From contig CAVXMG010000049.1 in assembly GCA_963762735.1 (NCBI GenBank), positions 62,001-126,000 of the forward strand: a stretch of 64,000 nt of DNA. The letters are read 5' to 3'. The DNA is from DASXKD01 sp963762735 (GTDB lineage Bacteria; Actinomycetota; Actinomycetes; Streptosporangiales; Streptosporangiaceae). Position 1 is the first letter of the stretch; every line of letters begins with the position of its first letter. Positions 32,144 through 41,584 of the stretch are shown piece after piece. The translations under genes were made by a program, and so were the position numbers. The notes beneath the pieces are model-generated. The model saw only the letters and a list, made by a program, of their open reading frames with translations, had not been told where the DNA came from and did no database searches.

Positions 32144-34042
32144 ATGACTGACATCGAACGGCTCGGCTACGACGTCGTGGTGATCGGCGCCGGCGGCTCC
32201 GGGCTGCGCGCGGCCATCGAGGCCCGGCTGGCGGGCAAGCGGACCGCGGTCATCTCCAAGTCCCTGTTCGGCAAGGCGCACACGGTCATGGCCGAGGGCG
32301 GCTGTGCCGCCGCGATGGGCAACGCCAACCCCAACGACAACTGGCAGGTCCATTTCCGCGACACCATGCGCGGCGGCAAGTTCCTGAACAACTGGCGGAT
32401 GGCCGAACTGCACGCCCAGGAGGCGCCGGACCGGGTCTGGGAACTGGAGGCCTGGGGCGCGCTGTTCGACCGCACCCCCGACGGCAAGATCAGCCAGCGC
32501 AACTTCGGCGGCCACGCCTACCCCCGGCTCGCCCACGTCGGCGACCGCACCGGCCTGGAGATGATCCGCACCCTGCAGCAGAAGGTGGTGGCGCTGCAGC
32601 AGGAGGACGCGCGCGAGCACGGCGACCCCGAGGCCATGATCAAGATCTTCGCGGAGACGACGGTCACCCGGCTGATCACCGAGGGCGGGCGGATCTCCGG
32701 AGCGTTCGGCTATGTGCGCGACACCGGCGCGTTCGTGCTCTTCGAGGCGCCCGCGGTGATCCTGGCCACCGGCGGCATCGGCAAGACGTTCAAGGTCACG
32801 TCCAACTCCTGGGAGTACACCGGCGACGGGCACGCGCTGGCGCTGCTGGCCGGCGCCACGCTGCTGAACATGGAGTTCGTCCAGTTCCACCCCACGCACA
32901 TGGTCTGGCCGCTGTCGGTGGCCGGGCTGCTGGTCACCGAGTCGGTCCGCGGCGACGGCGGGGTGCTGCGCAACTCCGAGGGCAAGCGGTTCATGTTCGG
33001 CTACGTGCCGGACGTGTTCCGCGCCCAGTACGCGGAGACCGAGGAAGAGGCCGACCGCTGGTACACCGACCCCGACCACAACCGCCGCCCGCCCGAGCTG
33101 CTGCCCCGTGACGAGGTCGCCCGGGCGAACAACGCCGAGGTCAAGGCGGGGCGCGGGTCACCGCACGGCGGCGTGTTCCTCGACATCGCCTCCCGGCGGC
33201 CCGCCGAGGAGATCCTGCGCCGGCTGCCGTCCATGTACCACCAGTTCAAGGAGCTGGCGGACGTGGACATCACCAAGGAGCCCATGGAGGTCGGGCCCGC
33301 CCAGCACTACGTGATGGGCGGGGTCGAGGTCGACCCCGACACGGCCGTATCGCACATTCCCGGTCTGTTCGCCGCGGGCGAGGTCTCCGGCGGGATGCAC
33401 GGCTCGAACCGGCTGGGCGGGAACTCCCTGTCGGACCTGCTGGTGTTCGGCCGCCGGGCGGGCATGGGCGCGGTGGAGTATCTGGACTCCCTCGGCGCTG
33501 CCCGGCCGGCGGTGAGCGACGCGGAACTCGCCGCCGCGCAGGCGGAGGCGCTCGCGCCGCTGGAACGCGACGGGGGCGAGAACCCGTACACGGTCCACGA
33601 CGATCTGCGGCAGACCATGAGCGACCTGGTTGGCATCATCCGGCGCGAGGAAGAGATCTCCAAGGCGCTGACCGAACTGGAAGGGCTGCGCGCGCGGGCC
33701 ACGCAGGTCAAGGCCGAGGGCGGCCGTGCCTACAACCCCGGCTGGCACCTGGCGCTGGACCTGCGGAACATGGTGCTGATCGCGGAATGCGTGGCCCAGG
33801 CGGCACTGGAGCGGCAGGAGAGCCGCGGCGGGCACACCCGCGACGACTTCCCCGAGATGTCGCCGGAGTGGCGCAAGGTCAACCTGATCTGCTCGCTGGA
33901 CGGCGACCGGGTGACGCTGCGACGCCAGCCCATGGCACCGATGCGCGCCGACCTGATGGCCCTGTTCGACCGCTCGGAACTGGCCAAGTACTACACGGAC
34001 GAGGAACTGCCCCCGGCGGCACCGGCTGAGGAGAGCCACTGA
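32144..34042 (+). CDS. sdhA: Succinate dehydrogenase flavoprotein subunit (Sdh1 type)
   Basis: A 632-residue protein. YDVVVIGAGGSGLRAAIEA is the FAD Rossmann motif; KAHTVMAEGGCAAAMG places the covalently flavinylated histidine at His46. EFVQFHPTHMVWP, MFGYVPDVFRAQ, HYVMGGVEVDPD and GEVSGGMHGSNRLGGNSLSD are the substrate and capping-domain signatures. It oxidises succinate to fumarate. The stop and the sdhB start share one base (TGATG), so the two subunits are translationally coupled. Confidence 0.96.
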   Translation: MTDIERLGYDVVVIGAGGSGLRAAIEARLAGKRTAVISKSLFGKAHTVMAEGGCAAAMGNANPNDNWQVHFRDTMRGGKFLNNWRMAELHAQEAPDRVWELEAWGALFDRTPDGKISQRNFGGHAYPRLAHVGDRTGLEMIRTLQQKVVALQQEDAREHGDPEAMIKIFAETTVTRLITEGGRISGAFGYVRDTGAFVLFEAPAVILATGGIGKTFKVTSNSWEYTGDGHALALLAGATLLNMEFVQFHPTHMVWPLSVAGLLVTESVRGDGGVLRNSEGKRFMFGYVPDVFRAQYAETEEEADRWYTDPDHNRRPPELLPRDEVARANNAEVKAGRGSPHGGVFLDIASRRPAEEILRRLPSMYHQFKELADVDITKEPMEVGPAQHYVMGGVEVDPDTAVSHIPGLFAAGEVSGGMHGSNRLGGNSLSDLLVFGRRAGMGAVEYLDSLGAARPAVSDAELAAAQAEALAPLERDGGENPYTVHDDLRQTMSDLVGIIRREEEISKALTELEGLRARATQVKAEGGRAYNPGWHLALDLRNMVLIAECVAQAALERQESRGGHTRDDFPEMSPEWRKVNLICSLDGDRVTLRRQPMAPMRADLMALFDRSELAKYYTDEELPPAAPAEESH

Positions 34043-34830
34043 TGGCTAGCACGAAGGTCACACTGCGGATCTGGCGGGGCGACGCCGGGCAGGGGGAACT
34101 CACCGACTACCAGGTCGAGGCGAACGAGGGCGAGGTGGTCCTGGACATCCTGCACCGCCTCCAGGCGACCCAGGCCGGCGACCTGGCGGTCCGCTGGAAC
34201 TGCAAGGCAGGCAAGTGCGGGTCCTGCTCGATGGAGATCAACGGGCGGCCGCGGCTGGCGTGCATGACGCGGATGAACCTGTTCGAGCCCGGGGAAACGA
34301 TCACGCTCACCCCGATCCGTACCTTCCCGGTCATCAGGGACCTGGTCACCGACGTCTCGTTCAACTACGCCAAGGCGCGGGAGATCCCGTCGTTCACCCC
34401 CGACGCAGCGGTGAAGCTGGGCGAGTTCCGGATGCAGCAGACCGACGTGCAGCGGTCCCAGGAGTTCCGCAAGTGCATCGAGTGCTTCCTGTGCCAGAAC
34501 GTGTGCCACGTGATCCGGGACCACCCGGAGAACGAGCGGCCGTTCGCCGGGCCGAGGTTCCTGATGCGCATCGCCGAACTGGAGATGCACCCGGCCGACA
34601 CCGCCGACCGGCGGGAAATCGCACAGGATGACTTCGGCCTCGGCTTCTGCAACATCACCAAGTGCTGCACCGAGGTCTGCCCGGAGAACATCAAGATCAC
34701 CGACAACGCGCTGATCCCGATGAAGGAGCGGGTGGTCGGCCGCAAGTACGACCCGCTGGTCTGGCTGGGCTCGAAGATCAGCCGCCGGCAGAGCCACGAC
34801 ACCCCGGCGGTACCCCGCAAGAAGGGGTAA
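34042..34830 (+). CDS. sdhB: Succinate dehydrogenase iron-sulfur subunit (Sdh1 type)
   Basis: A 262-residue protein with three cluster sites: CKAGKCGSCSMEINGRPRLA-C for [2Fe-2S], CIECFLCQNVC for [4Fe-4S], and CNITKCCTEVCPENI for [3Fe-4S]. It links the flavoprotein to the membrane anchor. The N-terminal ferredoxin fold and C-terminal helical domain have normal lengths. Confidence 0.96.
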   Translation: MASTKVTLRIWRGDAGQGELTDYQVEANEGEVVLDILHRLQATQAGDLAVRWNCKAGKCGSCSMEINGRPRLACMTRMNLFEPGETITLTPIRTFPVIRDLVTDVSFNYAKAREIPSFTPDAAVKLGEFRMQQTDVQRSQEFRKCIECFLCQNVCHVIRDHPENERPFAGPRFLMRIAELEMHPADTADRREIAQDDFGLGFCNITKCCTEVCPENIKITDNALIPMKERVVGRKYDPLVWLGSKISRRQSHDTPAVPRKKG

Positions 34831-34972
34831 GCCGGGGGCGAATCCACGGCAAAAATCCCACCGGCCCCGACGCGGCGCGGGCGCTGACTCCGTACCATGA
34901 GACGGTGCAGGCCAGCGCCTCTAGGGGGACGGCGTGCCGCACCACAATCTCCCCCCTGGTGAAAGGGCCGGC

Positions 34973-36071
34973 ATGACCGACCTGACTTTGTTCCAGTCCG
35001 GGGCCACGCTGGCCGCGGCCAGCAGCCACGGCTGTCCGGCGCACATGACCTATCTCGAAGCCGGCGTGGTCGGCCTCATCCAGGGCGTGACCGAGCTTTT
35101 CCCGGTGTCCAGCCTGGGCCACAACGTGCTCCTCCCCGCGCTGGTCGGCGGCTGCTGGGCGCACGACCTGAACGTGGCCGCGTCCGAGTCGCCCTACCTC
35201 GCCTTCATCGTCGGCCTGCACGTCGCCACCGCGATAGCCCTGCTCATCTACTTCTGGAAGGACTGGGTCCGGATCATCGGCGGGTTCTTCAGCTCGCTCG
35301 GCCACTTCGCCCGGCCGGAGCCCGGCACCAGCCGGTGGCAGCTCAGGTCGGTCAACGAGAAGCTGGCCTGGATGATCATTCTGGCCACGATCCCGGTGGG
35401 CCTGGTCGGGCTGAAGTTCGAGCATGAGTTCCGGGTCTTCTTCGGCAAGCCCATCCGGGCCGCGATCTTCCTGGCCATCAACGGCGTGATCCTGATCGCC
35501 GGCGAGGTCTTCCGCCGGAAGGCGTCGCTGCAGGCCGACCAGGAGGTTGCCGCCGAGCGCGAGCGGGAGCGGGAGTTGGCGGCCGTCGGCGGGCAGCGGC
35601 GGACCGGCGGCGCCCGGCACGCAGCGGGCCATCAGGCGGTGCGTTCGGTGGAACTGGCCGACGCGGTCGCGGCCGACCGGCGGCTGGCCGGGCGGGGCTT
35701 CTGGCCGGCCCTGATCATCGGCAGCTCGCAGATCCTGGCGCTGCTGGCGGGCATCAGCCGGGACGGGGTGGCGATGGTGACCGGCATGTTCAGCGGGCTG
35801 TCCCGCGAGGACGCTGCCACGGTTCGCGTTCCTGCTCGCCACGCCGGTCATCCTGGCCGCCGGGGCGCTGAAGATCCCGGACCTGCTTGGCCCGCTCGGC
35901 AACGGCATCCACGGCCAGGTGATCTTCGGCAGCCTGCTGTCCGGCATCGGCGCCTACGTGTCGGTGCGGTTCCTGATGCGCTACTTCCAGACCCGCACGC
36001 TGACCCCGTTCGGCATCTACTGCCTGGTGGTCGGCCTCGGCAGCATCGTCTACCTCGGCATCATCAAGTAA
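34973..36071 (+). CDS. Undecaprenyl-diphosphatase-like membrane protein (UppP/BacA family), one apparent frameshift
   Basis: ATG 34973, after GAAAGGG, begins a protein with GLIQGVTELFPVSSLGHNVL (the E-L-x-P-x-S-S-x-G-H phosphatase motif) and LLAGISRDGVAMVTGMFSGL (second motif with the catalytic Arg). At EDAA (35818) the frame breaks; removing one G gives TFAFLLATPVILAAGALKIP and RTLTPFGIYCLVVGLGSIVY with a stop at 36069-36071. The family recycles the undecaprenyl carrier for cell-wall synthesis. The cytoplasmic loop (RERERELAAVGGQRRTGG) is longer and more charged than in canonical UppP, so this may be a divergent paralogue. Confidence 0.82.
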
Positions 36072-36078
36072 GCCGGGG

Positions 36079-37947
36079 TTACTCGGTCTCGCCGCGGGAG
36101 CGCCGGGCGCGCTGCCTGGCCCGATCCTTGCCGTCGAGCACCGCCTTGCGCAGCCGGACCGCCGACGGGGTGACCTCCACGCACTCGTCGGCCGCGCAGA
36201 ACTCCAGCGCCTGTTCCAGGCTGAGCATCCGGGGCGGCACCAGCCGCTCCAGTTCCTCGGCGGTGGACTGGCGCACGTTGGTCAGCTTGCGTTCCCTGGT
36301 GATGTTCACGTCCATGTCGTCGGACCGGGAGTTCTCGCCGACGATCATGCCCTCGTAGACCTCGGTCCCAGGGACCACCATCAGGGAGCCGCGCTCCTGC
36401 AGCGAGAAGCAGGCGTAAGTGGTGACGGCACCGGACCGGTCGGCGACCAGCGACCCGGTGGGGCGCACCCGCATCGGCCCGAACCACGGCTCGAAGCCCT
36501 CGAACACGTGGTGCGCGATGGCGGTTCCCCTGGTGTCGGTGAGGAACTGGGTGCGGAACCCGATGAGCCCGCGCGCCGGGACCGTGTAGTCAAGGCGCAC
36601 CCAGCCGGTGCCGTGGTTGATCATGGTTTCCATGCGGCCCTTGCGGCCGGCCAGCAGCCCGGTCACCGCGCCCAGGAACTCCTCGGGCACGTCGACGGCC
36701 AGCCGCTCGACGGGCTCGTAGAGCACGCCGTCGATGTCCTTGGTGACCACAGTGGGACGGCCCACGGTCAGCTCGTAGCCCTCCCGGCGCATGGTCTCGA
36801 CCAGCACCGCCAGGGCCAGCTCACCGCGGCCCTGCACCTCCCAGGTGTCCGGGCGCTCGGTCGGCAGTACCCGCAGCGACACGTTGCCGACCAGTTCCCT
36901 GTCCAGCCGGTCGCGCACCAGCCGGGCGGTGACCTTGGTGCCCTTTTCCCGGCCGGCGAGGGGACCGGTGTTGACCCCGATCGTCACCGACACGGCGGGC
37001 TCGTCCACGGTGATCAGCGGCAGCGGCCGCGGGTCCTCGGCGTCGGCGAGGGTCTCGCCGATCATGATGTCGCTGATGCCTGCGACCGCGATGATGTCCC
37101 CCGGGCCGGCGGTCTGCGCGGGCACCCGTTCCAGCGCTTCGGTCAGGTACAGCTCGCTGATCTTCACCCGCTCCACCGAGCCGTCCCTGCGGCACCACGC
37201 CACCTGCTGCCCTCGGTTGATCGTCCCGTTGTGCACCCGGCACAGGGCGATCCGGCCCAGGTAGGACGATGCGTCCAGGTTGGTGACGTGCGCCTGCAGC
37301 GGCACCTCGGGATCGTAGGCCGGGGCCGGGACGTTCTCCCTGAGCACCTCGAACAGCGGCTCCAGGTCGGGCGAATCCGGCAGGGTGCCGTCGGCGGGCC
37401 TGGTCAGCGACGCCCGGCCGGCCCGGGCACAGGCGTACACGATCGGGAACTCGATCTGCTCCTCGGTCGCGTCGAGGTCGAGGAACAGTTCGTAGCAGGC
37501 GTCCACGACCTCGGCGATGCGCGCGTCGGGCCGGTCCACCTTGTTGATCACCAGGATGACCGGGAGGTTCGCTTCCAGCGTCTTGCGCAGCACGAACCTG
37601 GTCTGCGGCAGCGGGCCCTCGCCCGCGTCGACGAGCAGCAGCACGCCGTCCACCATGGACAGCCCGCGCTCGACTTCACCGCCGAAGTCCGCGTGCCCGG
37701 GGGTGTCCACGATGTTGATGGTCAGCCCGCCGTGCCGGACGGCGGTGTTCTTGGCCAGGATCGTGATGCCCTTTTCCCGCTCCAGGTCGCCGGAGTCGAG
37801 CACGCGCTCGGCCACCCGCTCATTCGCGCGAAATGCCCCCGACTGCCAGAGCATCGCGTCGACCAGGGTGGTCTTGCCATGGTCAACATGCGCGACGATC
37901 GCGACGTTGCGCAGGTCATCGCGGGTCAACAGGGGACGTGCGGGCAT
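36079..37947 (-). CDS. typA: Ribosome-associated translational GTPase TypA/BipA
   Basis: A 622-residue protein. GTPase motifs: AHVDHGKTTLVDAML (G1), KGITILAKNTAV (G2), DTPGHADFGGE (G3) and INKVDRP (G4). EF-G-like domains follow; GRGELALAVLVETMRREGYE, GPMRVRPTGSLVADRSG and YEGMIVGENSRSDDMDVN are specific to TypA. It helps ribosome assembly and stress adaptation. It converges on the UppP-like gene with 7 bp between stops, and its start region is shared with the divergent ApbE operon. Confidence 0.96.
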   Translation of the reverse strand: MPARPLLTRDDLRNVAIVAHVDHGKTTLVDAMLWQSGAFRANERVAERVLDSGDLEREKGITILAKNTAVRHGGLTINIVDTPGHADFGGEVERGLSMVDGVLLLVDAGEGPLPQTRFVLRKTLEANLPVILVINKVDRPDARIAEVVDACYELFLDLDATEEQIEFPIVYACARAGRASLTRPADGTLPDSPDLEPLFEVLRENVPAPAYDPEVPLQAHVTNLDASSYLGRIALCRVHNGTINRGQQVAWCRRDGSVERVKISELYLTEALERVPAQTAGPGDIIAVAGISDIMIGETLADAEDPRPLPLITVDEPAVSVTIGVNTGPLAGREKGTKVTARLVRDRLDRELVGNVSLRVLPTERPDTWEVQGRGELALAVLVETMRREGYELTVGRPTVVTKDIDGVLYEPVERLAVDVPEEFLGAVTGLLAGRKGRMETMINHGTGWVRLDYTVPARGLIGFRTQFLTDTRGTAIAHHVFEGFEPWFGPMRVRPTGSLVADRSGAVTTYACFSLQERGSLMVVPGTEVYEGMIVGENSRSDDMDVNITRERKLTNVRQSTAEELERLVPPRMLSLEQALEFCAADECVEVTPSAVRLRKAVLDGKDRARQRARRSRGETE

Positions 37948-38022
37948 CAGGAAGCCTTACCGGTTAAGGGTGTGGTTGGCGCGGTTGCCGCCAGGCCATT
38001 TTAGCCAGCATAGGCAGTGGTC

Positions 38023-38051
38023 TCTTGGGCGGCTCTTCACAGCGTCTTAAC
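38023..38051 (+). promoter_or_regulatory. Three-heptamer array with 11-bp phasing, candidate response-regulator operator
   Basis: TCTTGGG (38023-38029), TCTTCAC (38034-38040) and TCTTAAC (38045-38051) start exactly 11 bp apart with 4-bp spacers, the layout bound by OmpR/PhoB-type regulators. The array ends 25 bp before the first gene of the ApbE operon. The same array occurs at 41629-41657. Confidence 0.6.
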
Positions 38052-38076
38052 ACACACCGTGCTGTCATCATTCCCT

Positions 38077-38479
38077 ATGCAGGACCGCTACGACTACGAC
38101 CCCGCGGGGCGGGCCCGGTTCGACGGGCTGCGTCGCCTGTCCCGGCTGACCTGGCGTGCAGCCCAGCTAGGCGCGATGGCGACGGTAGGTTTTGCCGTCC
38201 TGTTCGCACGCACCGCGCCCGCTGCCACGGTGAGCGGCCATCTCGCCCCGAAGGCCACCGCGACGTCCTCGGCAAGGACGTCACCCTCGCCCTCCCCCAG
38301 CGCCGTCCGTGCACAGGCACCGTCACCATCGCCATCACAAGCCCGCCGCCGCGACGCCCCGCGCGGCCGCTGCACCCTCGCAATCCCTGGCACCGCCCGC
38401 CACTCCCCCGGCGCCGCCACCCAGCCCCGCCCCAAGCCCGGTGCAGACCACCTCGAGCCCCAGCCACGGGGGAGGCTGA
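38077..38479 (+). CDS. Small membrane protein heading the ApbE operon; probable frameshift in its Pro/Ala-rich tail
   Basis: ATG 38077 begins MQDRYDYDPAGRARFDGLRR, then one membrane helix (AQLGAMATVGFAVLFARTAP) and a Ser/Pro-rich extracytoplasmic part. Near 38330 the better frame shifts by one to HKPAAATPRAAAAPSQSLAP and SPVQTTSSPSHGGG with a stop (38477-38479) that overlaps the apbE ATG. The tail is low-complexity, so the shift is less certain than in enzymes. No known domain; it lacks the (D/x)-x-x-(S/T)-G-A-(T/S) motif that ApbE flavinylates. Single-helix proteins head similar actinobacterial operons. Confidence 0.55.
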
Positions 38480-39456
38480 TGCCACCAGCCACGACAGCAC
38501 CGGGACAGCGCACCGGCCGGGCCTTCGGTACCTTCGCCACGCTGCTGACCACCGAGGCCGCCGCGATGGAACAGGCCCATGCGCTGCTGACCGCGGAACT
38601 GCTGGCGGTGGACGCGGCCTGCTCCCGGTTTCGCCGCGACGCCGAGCTCTGGCGGGTCAATCACGCCAGGGGACGCCGGGTCCGGGTCAGCCCGCTGCTC
38701 GGCGAGGCGCTGACGGTGGCCTTGGCCGCGGCCAGGCTCACTGACGGGGACGTGGACCCCACCTGCGGGACCTCCCTGGTCCGCCTTGGCTACGACCGGG
38801 ATTTCGCCCGGGCCAGGCGGCACACTTCCGCGCTGCGCCAGCCCGCTGCCCCCGCTCCGGGCTGGCGCAGCGTGGAGTTCGACCCGGCGCTTCGCGAGGT
38901 GCGGGTGCCGGCCGGGGCAGTGCTCGACCTGGGTGCCACCGCCAAGGCGCTGGCCGCCGACCGGGCGGCGGAGGCCATCGTCGCCGAACTGGGTTGCGGG
39001 GTCCTGGTCAACCTGGGCGGCGACATCCGGGTAGCCGGTCCCGCGCCCGAGGACGGGTGGCGGGTGGGCATCGCCGACGACGTCAGCTTCGACGGCGGAC
39101 CGGGCGCTGGAGAGGATCATGCGGTGATGATCCGCACTGGCGGGCTGGCCACCTCGGGCACCGCGGTCCGTAGCTGGCGGCGCGGCAGCGCCCGGCTGCA
39201 CCACATCGTCGTGCCGGCCACCGGCCTGCCCGCGCAGTCGTGCTGGCGCGCGGTCAGCGTGGCCGCGGCGACCTGCGTGGACGCGAACACGGCGAGCACG
39301 GCGGCGATCCTGCGCAGCGAACGTGCTCCGGCCTGGCTGGCCGAGGCCAGCCTGCCCGCGCGGCTGGTACGCCACGACGGCACCGTGGAGATCGTGGCTG
39401 GCTGGCCGGCCGGCCCGTCGGCAACTCCGGCCTGGAAGCTCAGTGCTGCCCATTGA
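38479..39456 (+). CDS. apbE: FAD:protein FMN transferase (ApbE family)
   Basis: A 325-residue protein from ATG 38479, after GGGGGAGG. Features: AFGTFATLLTTE, LLAVDAACSRFRRDAELWRV, DGDVDPTCGTSLVRLGYD, AVLDLGATAKALAADRAAEA (the core ApbE strand-helix), LVNLGGDIRVAGP and TSGTAVRSWRRG with HHIVVPATGLPA. ApbE attaches FMN to Ser/Thr of target redox proteins outside the membrane. No signal peptide is evident, which is unusual for an exported ApbE, and no flavinylation target is encoded nearby. It overlaps the downstream ferric-reductase-like gene by 14 bp. Confidence 0.88.
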   Translation: MPPATTAPGQRTGRAFGTFATLLTTEAAAMEQAHALLTAELLAVDAACSRFRRDAELWRVNHARGRRVRVSPLLGEALTVALAAARLTDGDVDPTCGTSLVRLGYDRDFARARRHTSALRQPAAPAPGWRSVEFDPALREVRVPAGAVLDLGATAKALAADRAAEAIVAELGCGVLVNLGGDIRVAGPAPEDGWRVGIADDVSFDGGPGAGEDHAVMIRTGGLATSGTAVRSWRRGSARLHHIVVPATGLPAQSCWRAVSVAAATCVDANTASTAAILRSERAPAWLAEASLPARLVRHDGTVEIVAGWPAGPSATPAWKLSAAH

Positions 39457-39997
39457 CCTGCACGGCCCGGGCATGTGGTACGCGACCCGTGCGGCCGGAC
39501 TGGTGACGCTGCTGCTGTTGACCGCCAGCGTGCTGCTAGGGGTGATGACCGCGGGCCGGTTCAGCAGCGACCGGTGGCCGCGGTTCCTCACGGCCGGCCT
39601 GCACCGGAACATTTCCCTGCTGGTATTGGTGTTCCTCGCGTTGCACGTGGGCACGACCGTGCTCGACACGTTCGTGTCCATCCCGGTCACCGCCGCGTTC
39701 GCGCCGTTCGTCTCCTCCTACAAGAGGTTCTGGCTGGGCTTGGGCGCCATCGCGCTGGACCTGCTGCTCGCGCTGCTGGCCACCAGCCTGCTGCGGAACC
39801 GCCTGGGCCACCGTTCCTGGCGGCGGGTGCACTGGCTCGCCTACGCCTGCTGGCCGATCGGCTTGGCGCACGGCCTGGGCATCGGCACTGACCGGGCCAC
39901 CACCTGGGTGTTTGCGCTGACCGTGGCATGCGCGGCGGCTGTGGCCGCCGCAGCCACATGGCGGCTGGTCACCGCCGCCTGGCTGGGCACCCGGTGA
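39443..39997 (+). CDS. Ferric reductase-like transmembrane protein
   Basis: A 184-residue, six-helix membrane protein from GTG 39443, inside the end of apbE. Paired histidines sit in facing helices: LHRNISLLVLVFLALHVGTT and WRRVHWLAYACWPIGLAHGL, the b-type haem-binding layout of the ferric reductase-like transmembrane domain (PF01794). It would carry electrons across the membrane. The stop overlaps the start of the NuoF-like gene (GGTGACC), so translation is coupled. Confidence 0.85.
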   Translation: MLPIDLHGPGMWYATRAAGLVTLLLLTASVLLGVMTAGRFSSDRWPRFLTAGLHRNISLLVLVFLALHVGTTVLDTFVSIPVTAAFAPFVSSYKRFWLGLGAIALDLLLALLATSLLRNRLGHRSWRRVHWLAYACWPIGLAHGLGIGTDRATTWVFALTVACAAAVAAAATWRLVTAAWLGTR

Positions 39998-41313
39998 CCG
40001 AACTCGCGCTCGTCCCGCACCGGTCGCCGGACCTGCGCCTGCCCCGGCTGCTTGCCGGCATCTCCTACTACGACGTGGCCGACCTGCGTGATCATGAACA
40101 GCAGTACGGCCCGCTGCCGCTGTGGAGGACGTCAGGCCGGCGGCGGCCCGGGCGGCTCCTCGACGTCGTGGATGCCTCCGGCCTCACCGGCCGGGGCGGC
40201 GCCGGGTTCCCAACCGGCCGCAAGATGCGCTCGGTGGCATTGGGACCCGGCTCCGCCGTGGTGGTCGCCAACGGCGCCGAGGGCGAGCCTGCCAGCTGCA
40301 AGGACAGGTTGCTGCTCACCCGCCTGCCGCACCTGGTGCTTGACGGCATCACGCTGGCGGCCCACGCGGTTGGCGCGCGCGAGGCCTACCTGTGCGTCCA
40401 CGGGCAGGAGACCGAGCTGCTCGCTGCGCTGGACGGAGCCCTGGCGCAGCGCAGCGCGGCCGGCCTGGACCCGGTGCCGATCCAGCTCACCGGCATCCCC
40501 GGCCGTTACGTCGCCAGCGAGCAGTCCTCCATCGTGCAATACCTGAACGGCGGGCCCGCCAAGCCGACGTTCTCCCCGCCGCGGCCGCATCAACGGGGCG
40601 TCCACGGCCGTCCCACCCTGGTGAACAACGTCGAGACGCTGGCCCACCTGGCGCTGATCGCGCGTTTCGGGGACCGCTGGTTCCGCGGCATAGGGCTGCC
40701 GTCCGCCCCGGGCTCCACACTGGTCACGGTGAGCGGTGCGGTCCGGCGGCCAGGTGTCTACGAGATCGAGATGGGTACCCCCGCCGGGCAGGTGGTGATG
40801 CAGGCAGGCGGCCCGGCAGAGCGGCCGGCCGCGCTGCTGGTGGGCGGCTACTTCGGCGCCTGGCTGCTGGCCGAGGCCGCGTGGCAGGTGCCGATGTGCC
40901 ATGCCGCGCTGAAGGCCGCGGGCGGAGCGATGGGGGCCGGCATGGTGATCGTGCTGCCGGTCTCCTCCTGCGGGCTCGCCGAGACTGCACGGGTGGCCCG
41001 CTATCTGGCCGACGAGAACGCGGGCCAGTGCGGCCCGTGCATGTTCGGCCTGCCCGCCCTCGCCGACGCCATGGCCGACCTGGCCTACCAGGGCGGCCGG
41101 GGCCGGGCGCTGGAGCGGGTCGCCTCGCTGGCAGAACTGGTGGCGGGCCGGGGCGCTTGCCGGCATCCGGACGGGGCGGTCCAGTTGGTGCGCAGTGCGC
41201 TGCGGACCTTCGAGGCGGATGCGCGGTGGCACGATCATCGTGGCCCGTGCCCGGGGGTGGCCCGGGCTCCGCTGCTGCCGGTTCCCGGCGACGCGGACTG
41301 GGACTGGGCATGA
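39994..41313 (+). CDS. NuoF/RnfC-like NADH:acceptor oxidoreductase
   Basis: A 439-residue protein from GTG 39994. SGLTGRGGAGFPTGRKMRSV and VANGAEGEPASCKDRLLL are the NADH/FMN site of the complex I 51-kDa fold. RPTLVNNVETLAHLALIARF and a SLBB-like strand region (GSTLVTVSGAVRRPGVYEIE) follow. The cluster motif reads NAGQCGPCMFG with a distal GACRHPDG: three cysteines where NuoF has four, the first being Ala. It likely oxidises NAD(P)H and passes electrons to the ferredoxin and the membrane haem protein. Related stand-alone proteins occur beside ApbE and ferric-reductase genes in actinobacteria. Confidence 0.85.
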   Translation: MTELALVPHRSPDLRLPRLLAGISYYDVADLRDHEQQYGPLPLWRTSGRRRPGRLLDVVDASGLTGRGGAGFPTGRKMRSVALGPGSAVVVANGAEGEPASCKDRLLLTRLPHLVLDGITLAAHAVGAREAYLCVHGQETELLAALDGALAQRSAAGLDPVPIQLTGIPGRYVASEQSSIVQYLNGGPAKPTFSPPRPHQRGVHGRPTLVNNVETLAHLALIARFGDRWFRGIGLPSAPGSTLVTVSGAVRRPGVYEIEMGTPAGQVVMQAGGPAERPAALLVGGYFGAWLLAEAAWQVPMCHAALKAAGGAMGAGMVIVLPVSSCGLAETARVARYLADENAGQCGPCMFGLPALADAMADLAYQGGRGRALERVASLAELVAGRGACRHPDGAVQLVRSALRTFEADARWHDHRGPCPGVARAPLLPVPGDADWDWA

Positions 41314-41525
41314 ATTACGAACTGCGGGTCAATCCGATCGCGTGCGCCGCGCACGGGCTGTGCGCAGAACTCCTGCCAGAAATCATCGAACTCGATCCGT
41401 GGGGATATCCCTTGCTGATGTCCACGGCCGTGCCGCGCGGCCTGGTCGACCACGCCAAACGAGCCGCCGCCGCCTGCCCGACGTTGGCACTGCTTGTGGA
41501 CAAAGCCTCCGGCGATCACCGGTAG
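41310..41525 (+). CDS. Single-cluster ferredoxin (3Fe-4S/4Fe-4S type)
   Basis: A 71-residue protein, ATG overlapping the upstream stop (CATGA). INPIACAAHGLCAELLPEII and RAAAACPTLAL give C-x5-C ... C-P, the pattern of small actinobacterial ferredoxins that serve cytochromes P450 and oxidoreductases. Here it ends an operon with a NuoF-like NADH oxidoreductase, so it is probably that enzyme's electron partner. Confidence 0.87.
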   Translation: MNYELRVNPIACAAHGLCAELLPEIIELDPWGYPLLMSTAVPRGLVDHAKRAAAACPTLALLVDKASGDHR

Positions 41526-41584
41526 CACCGGCCGGCCCGGTTACTCGTCGCCGCCCCAGTTGGTGACCGTGATGGAATCGGCAC

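Noticed and set aside
36508..38004. Plus-strand frame of ~500 codons opposite typA
   Set aside because: Antisense shadow; typA is complete with all GTPase motifs.
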